This document shows, one piece after another, positions 1 through 8,479 of a stretch of 64,000 nucleotides of DNA. How positions within the stretch are numbered: the first letter of the stretch is position 1; every line of letters starts with the position of its first letter. The stretch spans positions 1 through 64,000 of the forward strand of contig JAGARR010000020.1 in NCBI GenBank assembly GCA_017622135.1, read 5' to 3'. Under the pieces are notes generated by a model, which ran no database searches, was not told the origin of the DNA, and saw only the letters and a program-made list of their open reading frames with translations. The position numbers and the translations under genes are program-made. This DNA comes from Spirochaetaceae bacterium (GTDB lineage Bacteria > Spirochaetota > Spirochaetia > Treponematales > Treponemataceae).

Positions 1-20
1 CAAGTGACGAAACTTCACTT

Positions 21-160
21 CCGGGGGTCTTGGGGGCAGGCAGCCCCCAAGCGGTGCTGGGGTTCTCGCAGCAAGCACGTAGTGCGTAGCTTCCAGCGAA
101 GGGGAGGTTTTAGGAGGGGAAAACCCCCGCTTCCGAGTAGAGGGGTTGTCCCCTCCTAAA
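21..160. repeat. Palindromic repeat, copy 1 (long form)
   Basis: First of three copies of a repeat seen again at 40387-40490 and 40816-40919. It has two hairpins. The first has 9-bp arms at 29-37 and 43-51 around the loop AGGCA. The second has 10-bp arms (TTAGGAGGGG with CCCCTCCTAA) enclosing an inner C-rich/G-rich stem. This copy carries about 40 extra bases between the hairpins (about 60-100) that the other copies lack. Its first stem is CTTGGGGGC/GCCCCCAAG where the others have CTTAGGGGC/GCCCCTAAG, so one base pair changed on both sides. It ends directly at a broken Rpn nuclease gene. Confidence 0.85.
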
Positions 161-607
161 GAAATCACCCTTGAACTGAAGGTGAAAGTGTGTACAATTA
201 AGAGTGAGCATTCAAGTCCCGTAGTGCACAGTTGCACAGACTTGGAGCAGTACACGCAGTTCCTCCAGCTTGTCGAGGAGGCCAAGGCGGCGGGCCACGA
301 GAACCCGCTCAAGTGGGCCATTCAGGAGGCCGTGCGCCGCAACATCTTGCGTGACTATCTGGAACGGAAGGGAGGAGAAGTCTTGAGCATCCTGATGACA
401 GAATACGACTATGCCACTGACATGGCAGTACTGAAGGAGGAGGCCTACGAGGATGGGCTTTTCGTGGGTCTGGAACGGGGAGCCTACCAGAACAAGCTGG
501 AGACGGCCAAGACAATGATATCGATAGGATTGCCTGAGGAGCAGATTCAGTTGTGCACAAGCCTTCCTTTGGAAACTATTCGAGACTTGATTCAACCAGA
601 GCCGTAG
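146..607 (+). pseudogene. Rpn-family nuclease/putative transposase, C-terminal fragment
   Basis: The reading frame opens with TTG inside the end of the palindromic repeat and continues into what looks like the C-terminal half of an Rpn (recombination-promoting nuclease, PD-(D/E)XK) protein. The recognisable parts are a start like ITLELKVKV, a central helical segment, and the tail GLERGAYQNKLETAK followed by a helix-turn-helix-like end (GLPEEQIQLCTSLPLE). The same tail pattern occurs at 41053-41190 and 42000-42110. The N-terminal catalytic region is absent and would lie upstream of the window or be lost. The TTG comes from the repeat, so translation is doubtful. I read it as a gene remnant; a short expressed protein cannot be excluded. 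Confidence 0.7.
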
Positions 608-778
608 CTCCGTGTAGCCCATCCCGGAGGTTTGTCCAGTTTGAATGTACTCTCCGACCTGTCCACGTCGTCGTCCCTGGCCAAACCGTGGGCAGCCTTC
701 GCTGCGAACAAATCTCCCCTTGTAGTCAATTCTGCATGGAAGTGATTGAATTGGCGGCTCCCGCCACCTGCAACACAC

Positions 779-807
779 TTGATTAAATCATTGGGATATG
801 CTATAGT
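779..807 (+). promoter_or_regulatory. Promoter of tRNA-Leu
   Basis: TTGATT at 779-784 and TATAGT at 802-807 are separated by 17 bases, and the tRNA begins 12 bases after the -10 box. The fit to a sigma-70 type promoter and its placement make this a good call. Confidence 0.7.
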
Positions 808-818
808 CATTCCTACGA

Positions 819-901
819 GCCGGCGTGGTGGAATGGTAGACACGATAGACTCAAAATCTATTGCGGGCGACTGCGTAAGAGTTCAAGTCTCTTCGCCGGT
901 A
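819..901 (+). tRNA. tRNA-Leu (anticodon CAA)
   Basis: The acceptor stem pairs GCCGGCG (819-825) with CGCCGGT (894-900), with one G-U pair at the end. The D-arm shows GTGGTGGAATGGTAGACAC, typical of leucine tRNAs. The anticodon stem ATAGA/TCTAT encloses the loop CTCAAAA, giving anticodon CAA. A long variable arm follows, and the T-arm is AAGAG-TTCAAGT-CTCTT. CCA is not encoded (TCT follows). A promoter lies just upstream and a terminator just downstream, so it is a single-gene unit. Confidence 0.95.
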
Positions 902-909
902 TCTGGGAG

Positions 910-940
910 AACTATCCGAAAGGATAGTTTTCTTTTTTTT
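910..940 (+). terminator. Rho-independent terminator after tRNA-Leu
   Basis: AACTATCC (910-917), loop GAAA, GGATAGTT (922-929), followed by a run of T with one C to 940. Confidence 0.9.
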
Positions 941-1074
941 CACCAGTAGCGCTGTCTTGCAGCATGTCGTCACTCCCCCTCAGGCATGGTTGGAAACTCC
1001 CAGGCTAACCTGCAGGCTCCATGAGCTTCGGAAACGCCACCATGCCATTCACTGCCACTGCATAAAAATATACC

Positions 1075-1103
1075 TTCACACACCAACTGTTCTGTGATAC
1101 AAT
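1075..1103 (+). promoter_or_regulatory. Probable promoter of the TctC/EAL pair
   Basis: TTCACA at 1075-1080 and TACAAT at 1098-1103 with a 17-base spacer, 38 bases before the start codon of the next gene. Confidence 0.5.
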
Positions 1104-1141
1104 CAATATCTTGGGTGGAGAAAAAATTGTGAGAGGAAGCT

Positions 1142-2170
1142 ATGAAAAAAGAATGCACGGTCATCGTACTTGCTGCAGCCTGCACGCTAGCCTTTGCAGG
1201 TGGCCCCAAAAGTGTTTTTACCCCCTGGATTGACAAGTGGCCCTCCAGCCCCATCACGGTGGTGTGTCCCTGGGCCGTAGGCGGCGTGGTGGACATTGTC
1301 AACCGAAAGCTAGCCTCCTACGGGGAGGAGGTCTTCGGACAGCCTGTTGTGGCCACCAATGATTTTATTCGGGCGGATGCCATCTCCATGTCCGACAGCT
1401 TCTTACAGTCCCTGACCCCCATTTTGGGAGATGGCGGCAACGTGGCCTTTATCAATTATTTGAAGACAAAGGCAAACGATCCGAATTTCATCATCGGAAG
1501 CGAGAATGCCTTTGCCATCGCTCCCAATCTGAAGAATGCAAGAACCTTACCCTTCAGCTACCAAGATTTTGAACCCATTATCAGCCTCTGCTCCGCAGTC
1601 TTCGTGCTGACCGCAAGCACCAAGCTGAACATCACCAACCTAGAGAGTTTAAAGGCATACGGACAGGAAAGGAAATTGACCGTTGCCGTAGGCGGCACCA
1701 CCAGCATAGAAAACTTCATGATCAAGGAACTATTCAAGGAATTGAACCTCCCTCTGGAAGTCATCACATATAATAGCGCAAACCTGGCCCTGGATGCCTT
1801 GATAAAGGAGGAGGTACACCTGGCGGTCTCCCACCAGTCACAGGCAAAGCGGGGAGTCCTGGACGGAAGCATCACTCCCGTCGTCCTGTTTGACGAAAAA
1901 GGCAAGACGACAGGAATATTTGCTGGCGTGAAGGGGGTGGGTGAATACGGCTATACCGCTTACTGCAAGAACAGAAGCTTTCTTCTGGCACGGAAAGGTA
2001 CCGATGCTGCCGTAATCAAAAAAATGCGGGAAGGATACAAAGCAATCCTCGCGCAGCAGGAGGTGATGACATTGTTCGAGAGCCTGATGATAGAGATCGA
2101 GCCCCTTGATTCTGAGGCGATTGACAAGCACCTTGCCGCTGTACAATCCTTGGTCAATGCTCATCGGTAG
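1142..2170 (+). CDS. TctC/Bug-type periplasmic substrate-binding protein
   Basis: A 342-residue exported protein. Residues 1-19 form a signal peptide ending AFAGG, a form common in spirochaete secreted proteins. The mature part begins with a WPSSPITVVCPWAVGG segment matching the start of the tripartite tricarboxylate transporter receptor (TctC, Bug) fold; GGTTSIENFM and the closing helices fit the second lobe. The family binds small carboxylates or similar solutes in the periplasm. The membrane partners TctA and TctB are not adjacent. Instead the next gene, 25 bases on, is a membrane c-di-GMP enzyme with a periplasmic sensor domain, suggesting the protein may present a ligand to a signalling receptor (inference). 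The start has a purine-rich ribosome site (GAGAGGAAG). The ligand is unknown. Confidence 0.8.
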   Translation: MKKECTVIVLAAACTLAFAGGPKSVFTPWIDKWPSSPITVVCPWAVGGVVDIVNRKLASYGEEVFGQPVVATNDFIRADAISMSDSFLQSLTPILGDGGNVAFINYLKTKANDPNFIIGSENAFAIAPNLKNARTLPFSYQDFEPIISLCSAVFVLTASTKLNITNLESLKAYGQERKLTVAVGGTTSIENFMIKELFKELNLPLEVITYNSANLALDALIKEEVHLAVSHQSQAKRGVLDGSITPVVLFDEKGKTTGIFAGVKGVGEYGYTAYCKNRSFLLARKGTDAAVIKKMREGYKAILAQQEVMTLFESLMIEIEPLDSEAIDKHLAAVQSLVNAHR

Positions 2171-2195
2171 CTTTTAAAGAATTACTGGAGCCATC

Positions 2196-4505
2196 ATGAA
2201 GGTAGATATTTTTAGCTTGCGAAAAAACCGGTCTATTTTTGCCCTTCGTTTCCGTATCACGGTAACCGTACTCGTTTTTATTGTTATCTCTGCAATTATG
2301 CTCTATGACACCCTTCTGGTCCAAAGTTTCATCTCTGACAAGACCCAGCGGTTTGTGCGGGACTTGACCTTTCAGCACGCTGCAACCGTCACTCAAGAAT
2401 TCAACACAAGGAGGCTCAGCATCCAGATGGTTGCAGACTCCCTGAACAAGGCGAAGAGGGGAGGCCTGGACACCCAGATAGAGGAAATTTTGCAGCAAAA
2501 CACGGAATTCAGTGTGTTCAATGCCATCCACTTCATCCAGGATGACTTGTCTCCACATGCACTGGAAGACGAGGGGCTGGCATCCATCCACTCAGAGTAC
2601 AGGCAGCGATTTCCTCCAAACCAGCCGGCAGCCTCTGCAGCAAACAAGTTTTTTTTCAGTGCTGATGGGCATGACAATGTTTATTACGTACAGCCAGTCA
2701 CCGAGGGGGATTCTGTCCTGGGATTGGTCATAGGGGTTCGCATCAGGAATGATCTGCAGGACTTCATCCAGCTCAAGGCCTTCAACAACGAGACCATCAG
2801 CTGCATCGTCGACCGGGAGTCGAACGTCATCATCTCCCCCAGCAGCAAGCACCTGCCCTCCCATCGGGTTGTCGATGACTATGTCTTGTTCCAGAATACG
2901 GAGGAGAATGTCCTTGCCATTCAAAAGCTGAAGGACAGCATGGCGATTCCCTTCCAAGAGGTCCAAAGAATTGTCAACATAGATGGTATCAGTCTGATTG
3001 CCTCCTACACTCCCTTGGGAATCAATGACTGGGGGCTGCTCACCTTCATACCGGAGACTCTCATTTCCATCAATACCCAGGAGCATGTGCTGAGAACCTT
3101 TTATACGTCGGGCATCGCAATACTCATCTTTGGTCTCCTCACCATCTCTGCGGTATTCACCTTCAAGAAGAACAAGCGGCAGATGGAAAGCATCGCATTT
3201 TACGACACCATCACCGGTGGCCTCAACAAGGATGGCTTTACCCTCCGGTTCCAGGAAATCGTAGAGCCTTACGAGGCCAACCAATATGCCATCGTCCTCA
3301 TCAACATGCAGCATTTCAAGCTTATCAACGAGCAGTACGGAAAGGATAAGGGTGACGACACCATCCGGCACATCAGCCGCTGCATAGAAAAATGCCTCCA
3401 GCCAGATGAGTTTGCGGCCCGCTTCAGCGCCGACAACTTCTTCCTCTGCCTGAAAAGCCGTGACGCCCAGATCATAGAAACCCGCCTGCACCATATCGCC
3501 GCAGAAATCAATGCCTTTAACGCACACACCGACACGCCCTACAACCTGGAATTCAACTGTGGAGTCCGACTGGTGGACGAGGCACCCAACGACTTGATCA
3601 GGCTGCAGGACCATGCCCACCTTGCCTATAACCATGCAGTAGTGGAAAAGGTGTTCTGCGTCTTCTATGACCAGGCCTTCATCAACCGGCTGCTCAAGGA
3701 GCAGGAGCTGAACATGCTGTTCGAGGACTCCCTCAAACGGGGCGACTTCAAGCTCTACCTGCAACCCAAGGTACGTCTGGACACTGGTGTGGTGTGCGGT
3801 GCCGAGGCCCTGGTCCGCTGGTTCCATCCCGAAAAGGGGGTGATTTTCCCCTCGGACTTCATTCCCCTCTTTGAAGGCAACGGAAAGATTTGCCAGCTGG
3901 ACCTGTACATGTTCACCGAGGTCTGCAAGACCCTGCAGCGGTGGCAGCGGGAGGGGCGGCACCTCCTGCCCATTTCCTTCAACCTTTCCCGGCAGCATTA
4001 TTTCCAGAACCCCGCCTTCCTGGAATCCTTTGTCCAGGTGGCCAAGGAATACCAGATTCCCCGTGGTCTGCTGGACTTTGAGCTGACGGAATCCATCTTC
4101 TTTGACAACGACAAATTCACCGCCGTCAAAAAGAGTCTGGACGACATGCACCACCACGGCTTTCTCTGCTCCCTGGACGACTTTGGCGTGGGCTTCTCCT
4201 CCCTGGGCCTGCTCAAGGAGTTCGACATTGACACCATCAAGTTTGACCGGCAATTCTTCCTGGACGTTTCCACCCAAAAGTCAAAGACCATTGTGGAGAG
4301 CCTCATGGGGATGTCGGAAAAGCTGGGCATCAAGACCGTGGCGGAGGGAATCGAGACCCACAACCAGCTTTCCTACTTGAATGAAACCTCCTGCAACATC
4401 ATCCAGGGATACATCTTCTCCATGCCCCTGGAGGTGCGGGAATTTGAGCTGTGGTTGGACAAGCTGGAGAACGGCCAACCAGTGGTACACCATCCCAACA
4501 GCTAG
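2196..4505 (+). CDS. Membrane c-di-GMP phosphodiesterase (sensor + degenerate GGDEF + EAL)
   Basis: A 769-residue inner-membrane protein. A membrane helix lies near residues 20-42, a periplasmic region of about 250 residues (Cache-like by layout) follows, and a second helix lies near 298-320. The GGDEF-type domain has a broken motif (RFSADNF near residue 408 where RxGGDEF is expected), so it should not make c-di-GMP. The EAL domain near 510-755 keeps the expected motifs: AEALVRW, FNLSRQ, ELTES, LDDFGVGFSS, IKFDRQF, AEGIET and QGYIFS. I therefore expect hydrolysis of c-di-GMP, perhaps with the GGDEF domain binding a nucleotide. It probably shares a transcript with the upstream TctC-type binding protein, which may supply the periplasmic signal (inference). 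Confidence 0.88.
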   Translation: MKVDIFSLRKNRSIFALRFRITVTVLVFIVISAIMLYDTLLVQSFISDKTQRFVRDLTFQHAATVTQEFNTRRLSIQMVADSLNKAKRGGLDTQIEEILQQNTEFSVFNAIHFIQDDLSPHALEDEGLASIHSEYRQRFPPNQPAASAANKFFFSADGHDNVYYVQPVTEGDSVLGLVIGVRIRNDLQDFIQLKAFNNETISCIVDRESNVIISPSSKHLPSHRVVDDYVLFQNTEENVLAIQKLKDSMAIPFQEVQRIVNIDGISLIASYTPLGINDWGLLTFIPETLISINTQEHVLRTFYTSGIAILIFGLLTISAVFTFKKNKRQMESIAFYDTITGGLNKDGFTLRFQEIVEPYEANQYAIVLINMQHFKLINEQYGKDKGDDTIRHISRCIEKCLQPDEFAARFSADNFFLCLKSRDAQIIETRLHHIAAEINAFNAHTDTPYNLEFNCGVRLVDEAPNDLIRLQDHAHLAYNHAVVEKVFCVFYDQAFINRLLKEQELNMLFEDSLKRGDFKLYLQPKVRLDTGVVCGAEALVRWFHPEKGVIFPSDFIPLFEGNGKICQLDLYMFTEVCKTLQRWQREGRHLLPISFNLSRQHYFQNPAFLESFVQVAKEYQIPRGLLDFELTESIFFDNDKFTAVKKSLDDMHHHGFLCSLDDFGVGFSSLGLLKEFDIDTIKFDRQFFLDVSTQKSKTIVESLMGMSEKLGIKTVAEGIETHNQLSYLNETSCNIIQGYIFSMPLEVREFELWLDKLENGQPVVHHPNS

Positions 4506-4526
4506 AACCAGCCTTGCCGGAAAGGG

Positions 4527-4566
4527 CTGCCCTGAAAATGCACGGCACTTCGGGGCAGTTTTTTTT
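4527..4566 (+). terminator. Rho-independent terminator after the EAL gene
   Basis: CTGCCCTGAA (from 4527) pairs with TTCGGGGCAG (to 4558) with one G-U pair, followed by eight T. Confidence 0.85.
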
Positions 4567-4611
4567 CTGAACATAAAACCCTCCAACAACAATTACAAAG
4601 CCCTTTCATTT

Positions 4612-4644
4612 CCTATTGACTCAGTAGGAAAAGAAAAGTAGAAT
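4612..4644 (+). promoter_or_regulatory. cysK promoter with a palindrome over the -35 box
   Basis: TTGACT at 4616-4621 and TAGAAT at 4639-4644 are 17 bases apart. The 17-base stretch CCTATTGACTCAGTAGG (4612-4628) is a near-perfect palindrome with one mismatched pair and covers the -35 box. That is where a repressor would be expected to sit. The regulator is unknown; a CymR/Rrf2-like control would be a guess. Confidence 0.6.
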
Positions 4645-4677
4645 GGCCTCGTCGAAATCACACTGAAGGAGGCCATC

Positions 4678-5610
4678 ATGGCAAATATCTACACATCCGC
4701 AGACCAGCTCATTGGACGAACTCCCCTGCTGGAGCTGACCAAGCTGCAGCAGGAGCTGGGACTGGAAGCGAGAATTCTTGCAAAGCTGGAGCTGTTCAAT
4801 CCGGCTGGCTCGGTGAAGGACCGGATTGCCAAGGCCATGATTGACCAGGCGGAGGCCGACGGACGGTTGAAGCCAGATTCCGTCATTATCGAGCCCACCT
4901 CCGGCAACACGGGCATTGGGCTGGCCTCCGTGGCAGCTGCCCGTGGCTACCACCTGATTCTGGTGATGCCGGAAACCATGTCTGTGGAGCGTCGTCAGCT
5001 GGCCAAGGCCTACGGAGCGGAGCTGGAGCTGACGGAGGGAGCCAAGGGCATGAAGGGTGCCATCCAGCGGGCACAGGAGCTGGCCCAGCAGATTCCCAAC
5101 AGCTTTATTCCCGGCCAGTTTGAGAATCCGGCCAATCCCCAGGCTCACCGTGAGACCACCGGCCCGGAAATCCTCCAGGACACAGACGGCCAGGCAGACT
5201 TCTTTGTAGCCGGCGTAGGCACTGGTGGTACGGTTACCGGAGTGGGCCAGTACCTAAAGGAAAAAATTCCCGGCGTGAAGGTGGTGGCAGTGGAACCCAC
5301 CGACTCACCAGTCCTTTCCCAAGGAAAGGCCGGCCCCCACAAGCTCCAAGGAATCGGAGCAGGCTTCGTCCCCGAGGTGCTGGACACCACAGTCTATGAC
5401 GAAATCATTCCCGTGGACAGTCAGGATGCCTTTGAAACCGGCCGCCTGCTGGGAAAAAAGGAGGGAGTGCTGGTGGGCATTTCCAGCGGAGCGGCTTTGT
5501 GGGCTGCCATCCAGTTAGCCCGCCGCCCAGAAAACAAGGGTAAGACCATCGTGGTGCTCCTCCCCGACACCGGTGAGCGCTACCTTTCCACACCCCTCTT
5601 CGAGGCCTAG
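4678..5610 (+). CDS. cysK: Cysteine synthase A (O-acetylserine sulfhydrylase)
   Basis: A PLP enzyme of 310 residues, the usual length, that makes cysteine from O-acetylserine and sulfide in the cytoplasm. The PLP-binding lysine is in [10 protein letters not shown] (Lys47), the substrate loop is TSGNTG (about 74-79), and the phosphate-binding loop is GTGGTVTG (about 180-187). A strong ribosome site (AAGGAGG) precedes the ATG. It has its own promoter with a candidate operator and sits alone. No cysE is nearby. It converges on yifB, and the two stop codons share the four bases CTAG at 5607-5610, leaving no room for a separate terminator. Confidence 0.95.
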   Translation: MANIYTSADQLIGRTPLLELTKLQQELGLEARILAKLELFNPAGSVKDRIAKAMIDQAEADGRLKPDSVIIEPTSGNTGIGLASVAAARGYHLILVMPETMSVERRQLAKAYGAELELTEGAKGMKGAIQRAQELAQQIPNSFIPGQFENPANPQAHRETTGPEILQDTDGQADFFVAGVGTGGTVTGVGQYLKEKIPGVKVVAVEPTDSPVLSQGKAGPHKLQGIGAGFVPEVLDTTVYDEIIPVDSQDAFETGRLLGKKEGVLVGISSGAALWAAIQLARRPENKGKTIVVLLPDTGERYLSTPLFEA

Positions 5611-7130
5611 AAACACAAGCCCATCCCCCCTTCATTGCGGCGGAACTGCACGGCCTCTTCCATGGCCTTGTCGGAGATGAGCTCCAAGCCCTCCATGTCG
5701 GCAATGGTGCGGGCCACCTTGAGACAGCTGGCCACCCCTCGGGGAGAAAAGCCTTCTAGACGGACCGCTTTGTTGAGCACCTGCTGGGCGGCGGCAGTGG
5801 AGCAACAGATTTCCGGGATCTCCTCTGGCTGCAGCTGATCGTTGGGCTTGCCCTGACGCTGCCGTTGAACCACCACCGCCCTTGTTATAGCTGGCCGTAG
5901 CTGCTGGGTGGACAGCCCCGCCGCATCTCCCTCCCCCGGCACGAGCACCGGCACGCGAATGTCCATGCGGTCCAGCAGGGGGGCCGAAAATTTCCGCCAG
6001 AACTGTTCCACCGACTTCATGCTACATAAACACATTTTTCCCGGCACCCCAAAGTTGCCGCAGGGACAGGGATTGGTGGCCACCAGCAGCTGGAATCGGG
6101 CGGGATAGGTAGTGCTGCGACCAGCCCGACTGAGGGTGACACGACCAGTTTCCAAGGGAACACGGAGGGCCTGCAGCACCGAGGTACGGAACTCCGAGGC
6201 CTCATCCAGAAAAAGCACCCCGTTGTGGGCTAGGGAAATCTCACCGGGACGACAATGGTAGCCACCGCCCACCAGACCCTCCAGACTGGCACTTTGGTGG
6301 GGCATCCGAAAGGGCCGTTCCCTCACCAAGGGCTGGTTGTGGGGTAGCAAGCCCGTAAGACTATAGATTCTCGTCACCGATTGGGCCTCCTGCCAGGTTA
6401 GCAGGGGCAGGAGGCCAGGAAACTTTTCCATAGCCAAGGTTTTGCCACAACCAGGTGGCCCAAAGGCCAGCACATTGTGGCCACCTGCAGCCGCCACCTG
6501 CAGCCCCCGCACCAGCTTTTCCTGACCCCGCACATCCGCCATATCCAATTCCGGCATCAAAGGAAGGAATTCCACCTGTTCCGCTCGATCCAGACTATTC
6601 AACGACTGATACTCAGGCCAGCTGCCGTAGGATAAGATGCCGGCAAAGGCCTGACGCAAACTGGAGGCGGCGAACACCTGCATCCCCTCTACAGAACGAG
6701 CCTCTTCAGCATTGGCATCGGGTACAATGCAGCAGGAAATCCCCTGCTCCCGTGCTGTGGCGGCGGCGGCATTCACCCCCCGCACCGCACGAACCTTTCC
6801 CGAAAGCTCCAGTTCTCCCATAACAAGGCATCGCCCCTCAGGCACCCCGCCCTCACCGGCCGACGCAGCCAACACCGCCAAGGCAATGGCCAAGTCAAAG
6901 CCAGCCCCCTCCTTCTTCAAATCCGCCGGGGACAGGCTAATGACAATTCGTTCCGGGGGAAACTGGAAGTCCGAATTCAACAGTGCCGACCGCATCCGTT
7001 CCCGAGACTCCCGCACGGCACCGTCTGCCAATCCAACCATGTCAACACCAGGAATTCCACGGCGCAGGTCCACCTCTACCGTCACAATGGCGCCCTCGTA
7101 TCCAAAGGGTGAAAAACTGTAAATTTCCAT
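5607..7130 (-). CDS. comM: YifB/ComM-family Mg-chelatase-like AAA+ ATPase
   Basis: 507 residues, full length for the family. The N-terminal domain (about 1-170) has the Lon-protease-like fold with the expected opening [20 protein letters not shown]. The AAA+ core carries Walker A GPPGCGKT at 224-231, Walker B in [11 protein letters not shown] and the arginine-rich RVPLETGRV segment. A cluster of cysteines around 355-368 (PCPCGNFG...CLC) is typical. ComM is a hexameric helicase that promotes branch migration in natural transformation in other bacteria; here the role is inferred from homology. The start ATG at 7130 is preceded by a leader with hairpins. Confidence 0.93.
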   Translation of the reverse strand: MEIYSFSPFGYEGAIVTVEVDLRRGIPGVDMVGLADGAVRESRERMRSALLNSDFQFPPERIVISLSPADLKKEGAGFDLAIALAVLAASAGEGGVPEGRCLVMGELELSGKVRAVRGVNAAAATAREQGISCCIVPDANAEEARSVEGMQVFAASSLRQAFAGILSYGSWPEYQSLNSLDRAEQVEFLPLMPELDMADVRGQEKLVRGLQVAAAGGHNVLAFGPPGCGKTLAMEKFPGLLPLLTWQEAQSVTRIYSLTGLLPHNQPLVRERPFRMPHQSASLEGLVGGGYHCRPGEISLAHNGVLFLDEASEFRTSVLQALRVPLETGRVTLSRAGRSTTYPARFQLLVATNPCPCGNFGVPGKMCLCSMKSVEQFWRKFSAPLLDRMDIRVPVLVPGEGDAAGLSTQQLRPAITRAVVVQRQRQGKPNDQLQPEEIPEICCSTAAAQQVLNKAVRLEGFSPRGVASCLKVARTIADMEGLELISDKAMEEAVQFRRNEGGMGLCF

Positions 7131-7139
7131 AGGATTTGT

Positions 7140-7222
7140 CCTTCCAAAAAAATTGGAAGGGCGCCTGGTGCAAGGAGGAGGAATTCACCAACAAACCCAC
7201 GGCGAAAAAGAGTACCAGGCAC
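7140..7222 (-). promoter_or_regulatory. Hairpins in the yifB 5' leader
   Basis: CCTTCCAA (7140-7147) and TTGGAAGG (7153-7160) form a perfect 8-bp hairpin 10 bases from the start codon. Further up, GCGCCTGGT pairs with ACCAGGCAC with one imperfect pair across about 40 bases. These could shape translation of yifB. No known riboswitch is recognised. Confidence 0.35.
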
Positions 7223-7388
7223 CCGTTCCTATAATAATTATTGTATAAATCTGGGGAAAAAATGCATTTTTTAAAATAAAATTTGAAAAATGATGAAAAT
7301 TTTTCCTTCATCCACTATAATGGGGCCACTTCCTTCGTCTTGGACGGGATAGAAGGAAGCGAAACATCACTTTTAGGAGCGTCAAATT

Positions 7389-7937
7389 ATGGAAGAAACA
7401 ATGGAGACACAGCCCAGCCTGGCCCAGCAGTTCAGGGACAAGGTGGTGCTGAAGGTATCAAAAATCATCAAGGTGGAGCAGCATCCCGGCGGAACCATGC
7501 TCTACATTCTGACGCTGGACTGCGGAGACGAAGAGCCTCGCCAGATTGTCAGCTCCATCGTCCCCTTCTACAAGCCTGAGGAGCTGCAGGACAAGCACAT
7601 CGTCCTGGTGTACAACCTGAAGCCCGCCAACTTCCGTGGCGTGCGGAGCAACGGAATGCTTTTGGCCGCCTCGGAGGCGGTTTCGGAGGACGAGACCACT
7701 GATGCAGACCACGAAACCTGCGAGGTTCTCTTCGCCCCTGACTTTGCAGTGGGAACCCAGCTGGAGCCGGAGGGCTTTGAGCCGCCGGAGGACAAGCTGT
7801 GCTACGTGAAGCCCGACAAGTTCTTCGCCTTTCCCCTGGTAACACGAGATGGCTTTGTTGAGTTGGAGGGCAAGAAGATTGGCGCCGAGGGAAAATACCT
7901 CACCGCATCGGTGTACAAGAACGGCGTGGTGGGATGA
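7389..7937 (+). CDS. tRNA-binding domain protein (MetRS C-terminal/EMAPII-like)
   Basis: 182 residues. Residues about 14-98 match the OB-fold tRNA-binding domain found at the C-terminus of methionyl-tRNA synthetase and in CsaA/Trbp111: KVSKIIKVEQHP, then RQIVSSIVPFYKPEEL and LVYNLKPANFRGVRSNGMLLAASE. The C-terminal 80 residues extend beyond the core and look like an acidic domain seen in similar stand-alone proteins. It probably binds tRNA; a chaperone or synthetase-helper role is possible. A TATAAT box lies at about 7316-7321, and AGGAG precedes the ATG. It is followed 23 bases later by a flavin reductase-like gene. Confidence 0.75.
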   Translation: MEETMETQPSLAQQFRDKVVLKVSKIIKVEQHPGGTMLYILTLDCGDEEPRQIVSSIVPFYKPEELQDKHIVLVYNLKPANFRGVRSNGMLLAASEAVSEDETTDADHETCEVLFAPDFAVGTQLEPEGFEPPEDKLCYVKPDKFFAFPLVTRDGFVELEGKKIGAEGKYLTASVYKNGVVG

Positions 7938-7960
7938 GATACCGCTAACAGGAGTGTATC

Positions 7961-8437
7961 ATGGCTAAATTTCGCAGGGAAAACCTTGTGTGCGCATATA
8001 AAATGCTGAAGGGGGATGCAACAAGACTCATTGCCACCAAGGGGAACGCCCCAGGGCTCTACAATCTGACACCCATAGACTGGTGCATGCCCATGGACTA
8101 TGAGCCGGTCACCAGACTGATTTTCTCCTGTGCCCCCAACCATCAGTGCGACAGCAACATCCAGCGGACGAAGGAGTTCGCCGTCTGCATTCCAACAAGC
8201 CAAAGCGACCCCATCATCGGGCAATGTGGCTCCATTTCCGACCCCTCGGCAAATAAATTCAAGCTGTTCGACATCAAGGGAGTAAAGGCAGCCGCCACCG
8301 ATCTGGTGATTCCCGCCTACAACCTGAGGGGCTGGATTGAGTGCCGCCTGATTCGGGTGATTCGGGAAGGCTCCGTGGACCTGATTATGGGGGAGGCGGT
8401 GGCAGCCTTCATCAGGCAGCAGGAGGGACTGGTCTAG
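7961..8437 (+). CDS. Flavin reductase-like FMN-binding protein
   Basis: 158 residues with the split beta-barrel layout of the flavin reductase-like family. It shows NLTPIDWCMPMDYEPVTRLIFSC-type strands, a KEFAVCIPT segment and a C-terminal IECRLIRVIREGSVDLIMGEA strand pair. Members bind FMN and serve as NAD(P)H:flavin oxidoreductases or electron carriers. Substrate and partner are not evident. It probably shares a transcript with the tRNA-binding protein upstream (23-base gap). Confidence 0.75.
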   Translation: MAKFRRENLVCAYKMLKGDATRLIATKGNAPGLYNLTPIDWCMPMDYEPVTRLIFSCAPNHQCDSNIQRTKEFAVCIPTSQSDPIIGQCGSISDPSANKFKLFDIKGVKAAATDLVIPAYNLRGWIECRLIRVIREGSVDLIMGEAVAAFIRQQEGLV

Positions 8438-8444
8438 TCTCATC

Positions 8445-8473
8445 ATGACAATCCCCGCCCTTTCTGCTATACT
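8445..8473 (+). promoter_or_regulatory. Promoter giving a leaderless ABC-F transcript
   Basis: ATGACA (8445-8450) and TATACT (8468-8473) are separated by 17 bases, and the -10 box ends six bases before the ATG at 8480. A normal start of transcription would fall on or beside the A of the start codon. No ribosome site can fit between. Confidence 0.6.
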
Positions 8474-8479
8474 CAGGCC

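Noticed and set aside
2592..4277. 561-codon open frame antisense to the EAL gene
   Set aside because: Opposite a gene with all expected EAL motifs; no support of its own.
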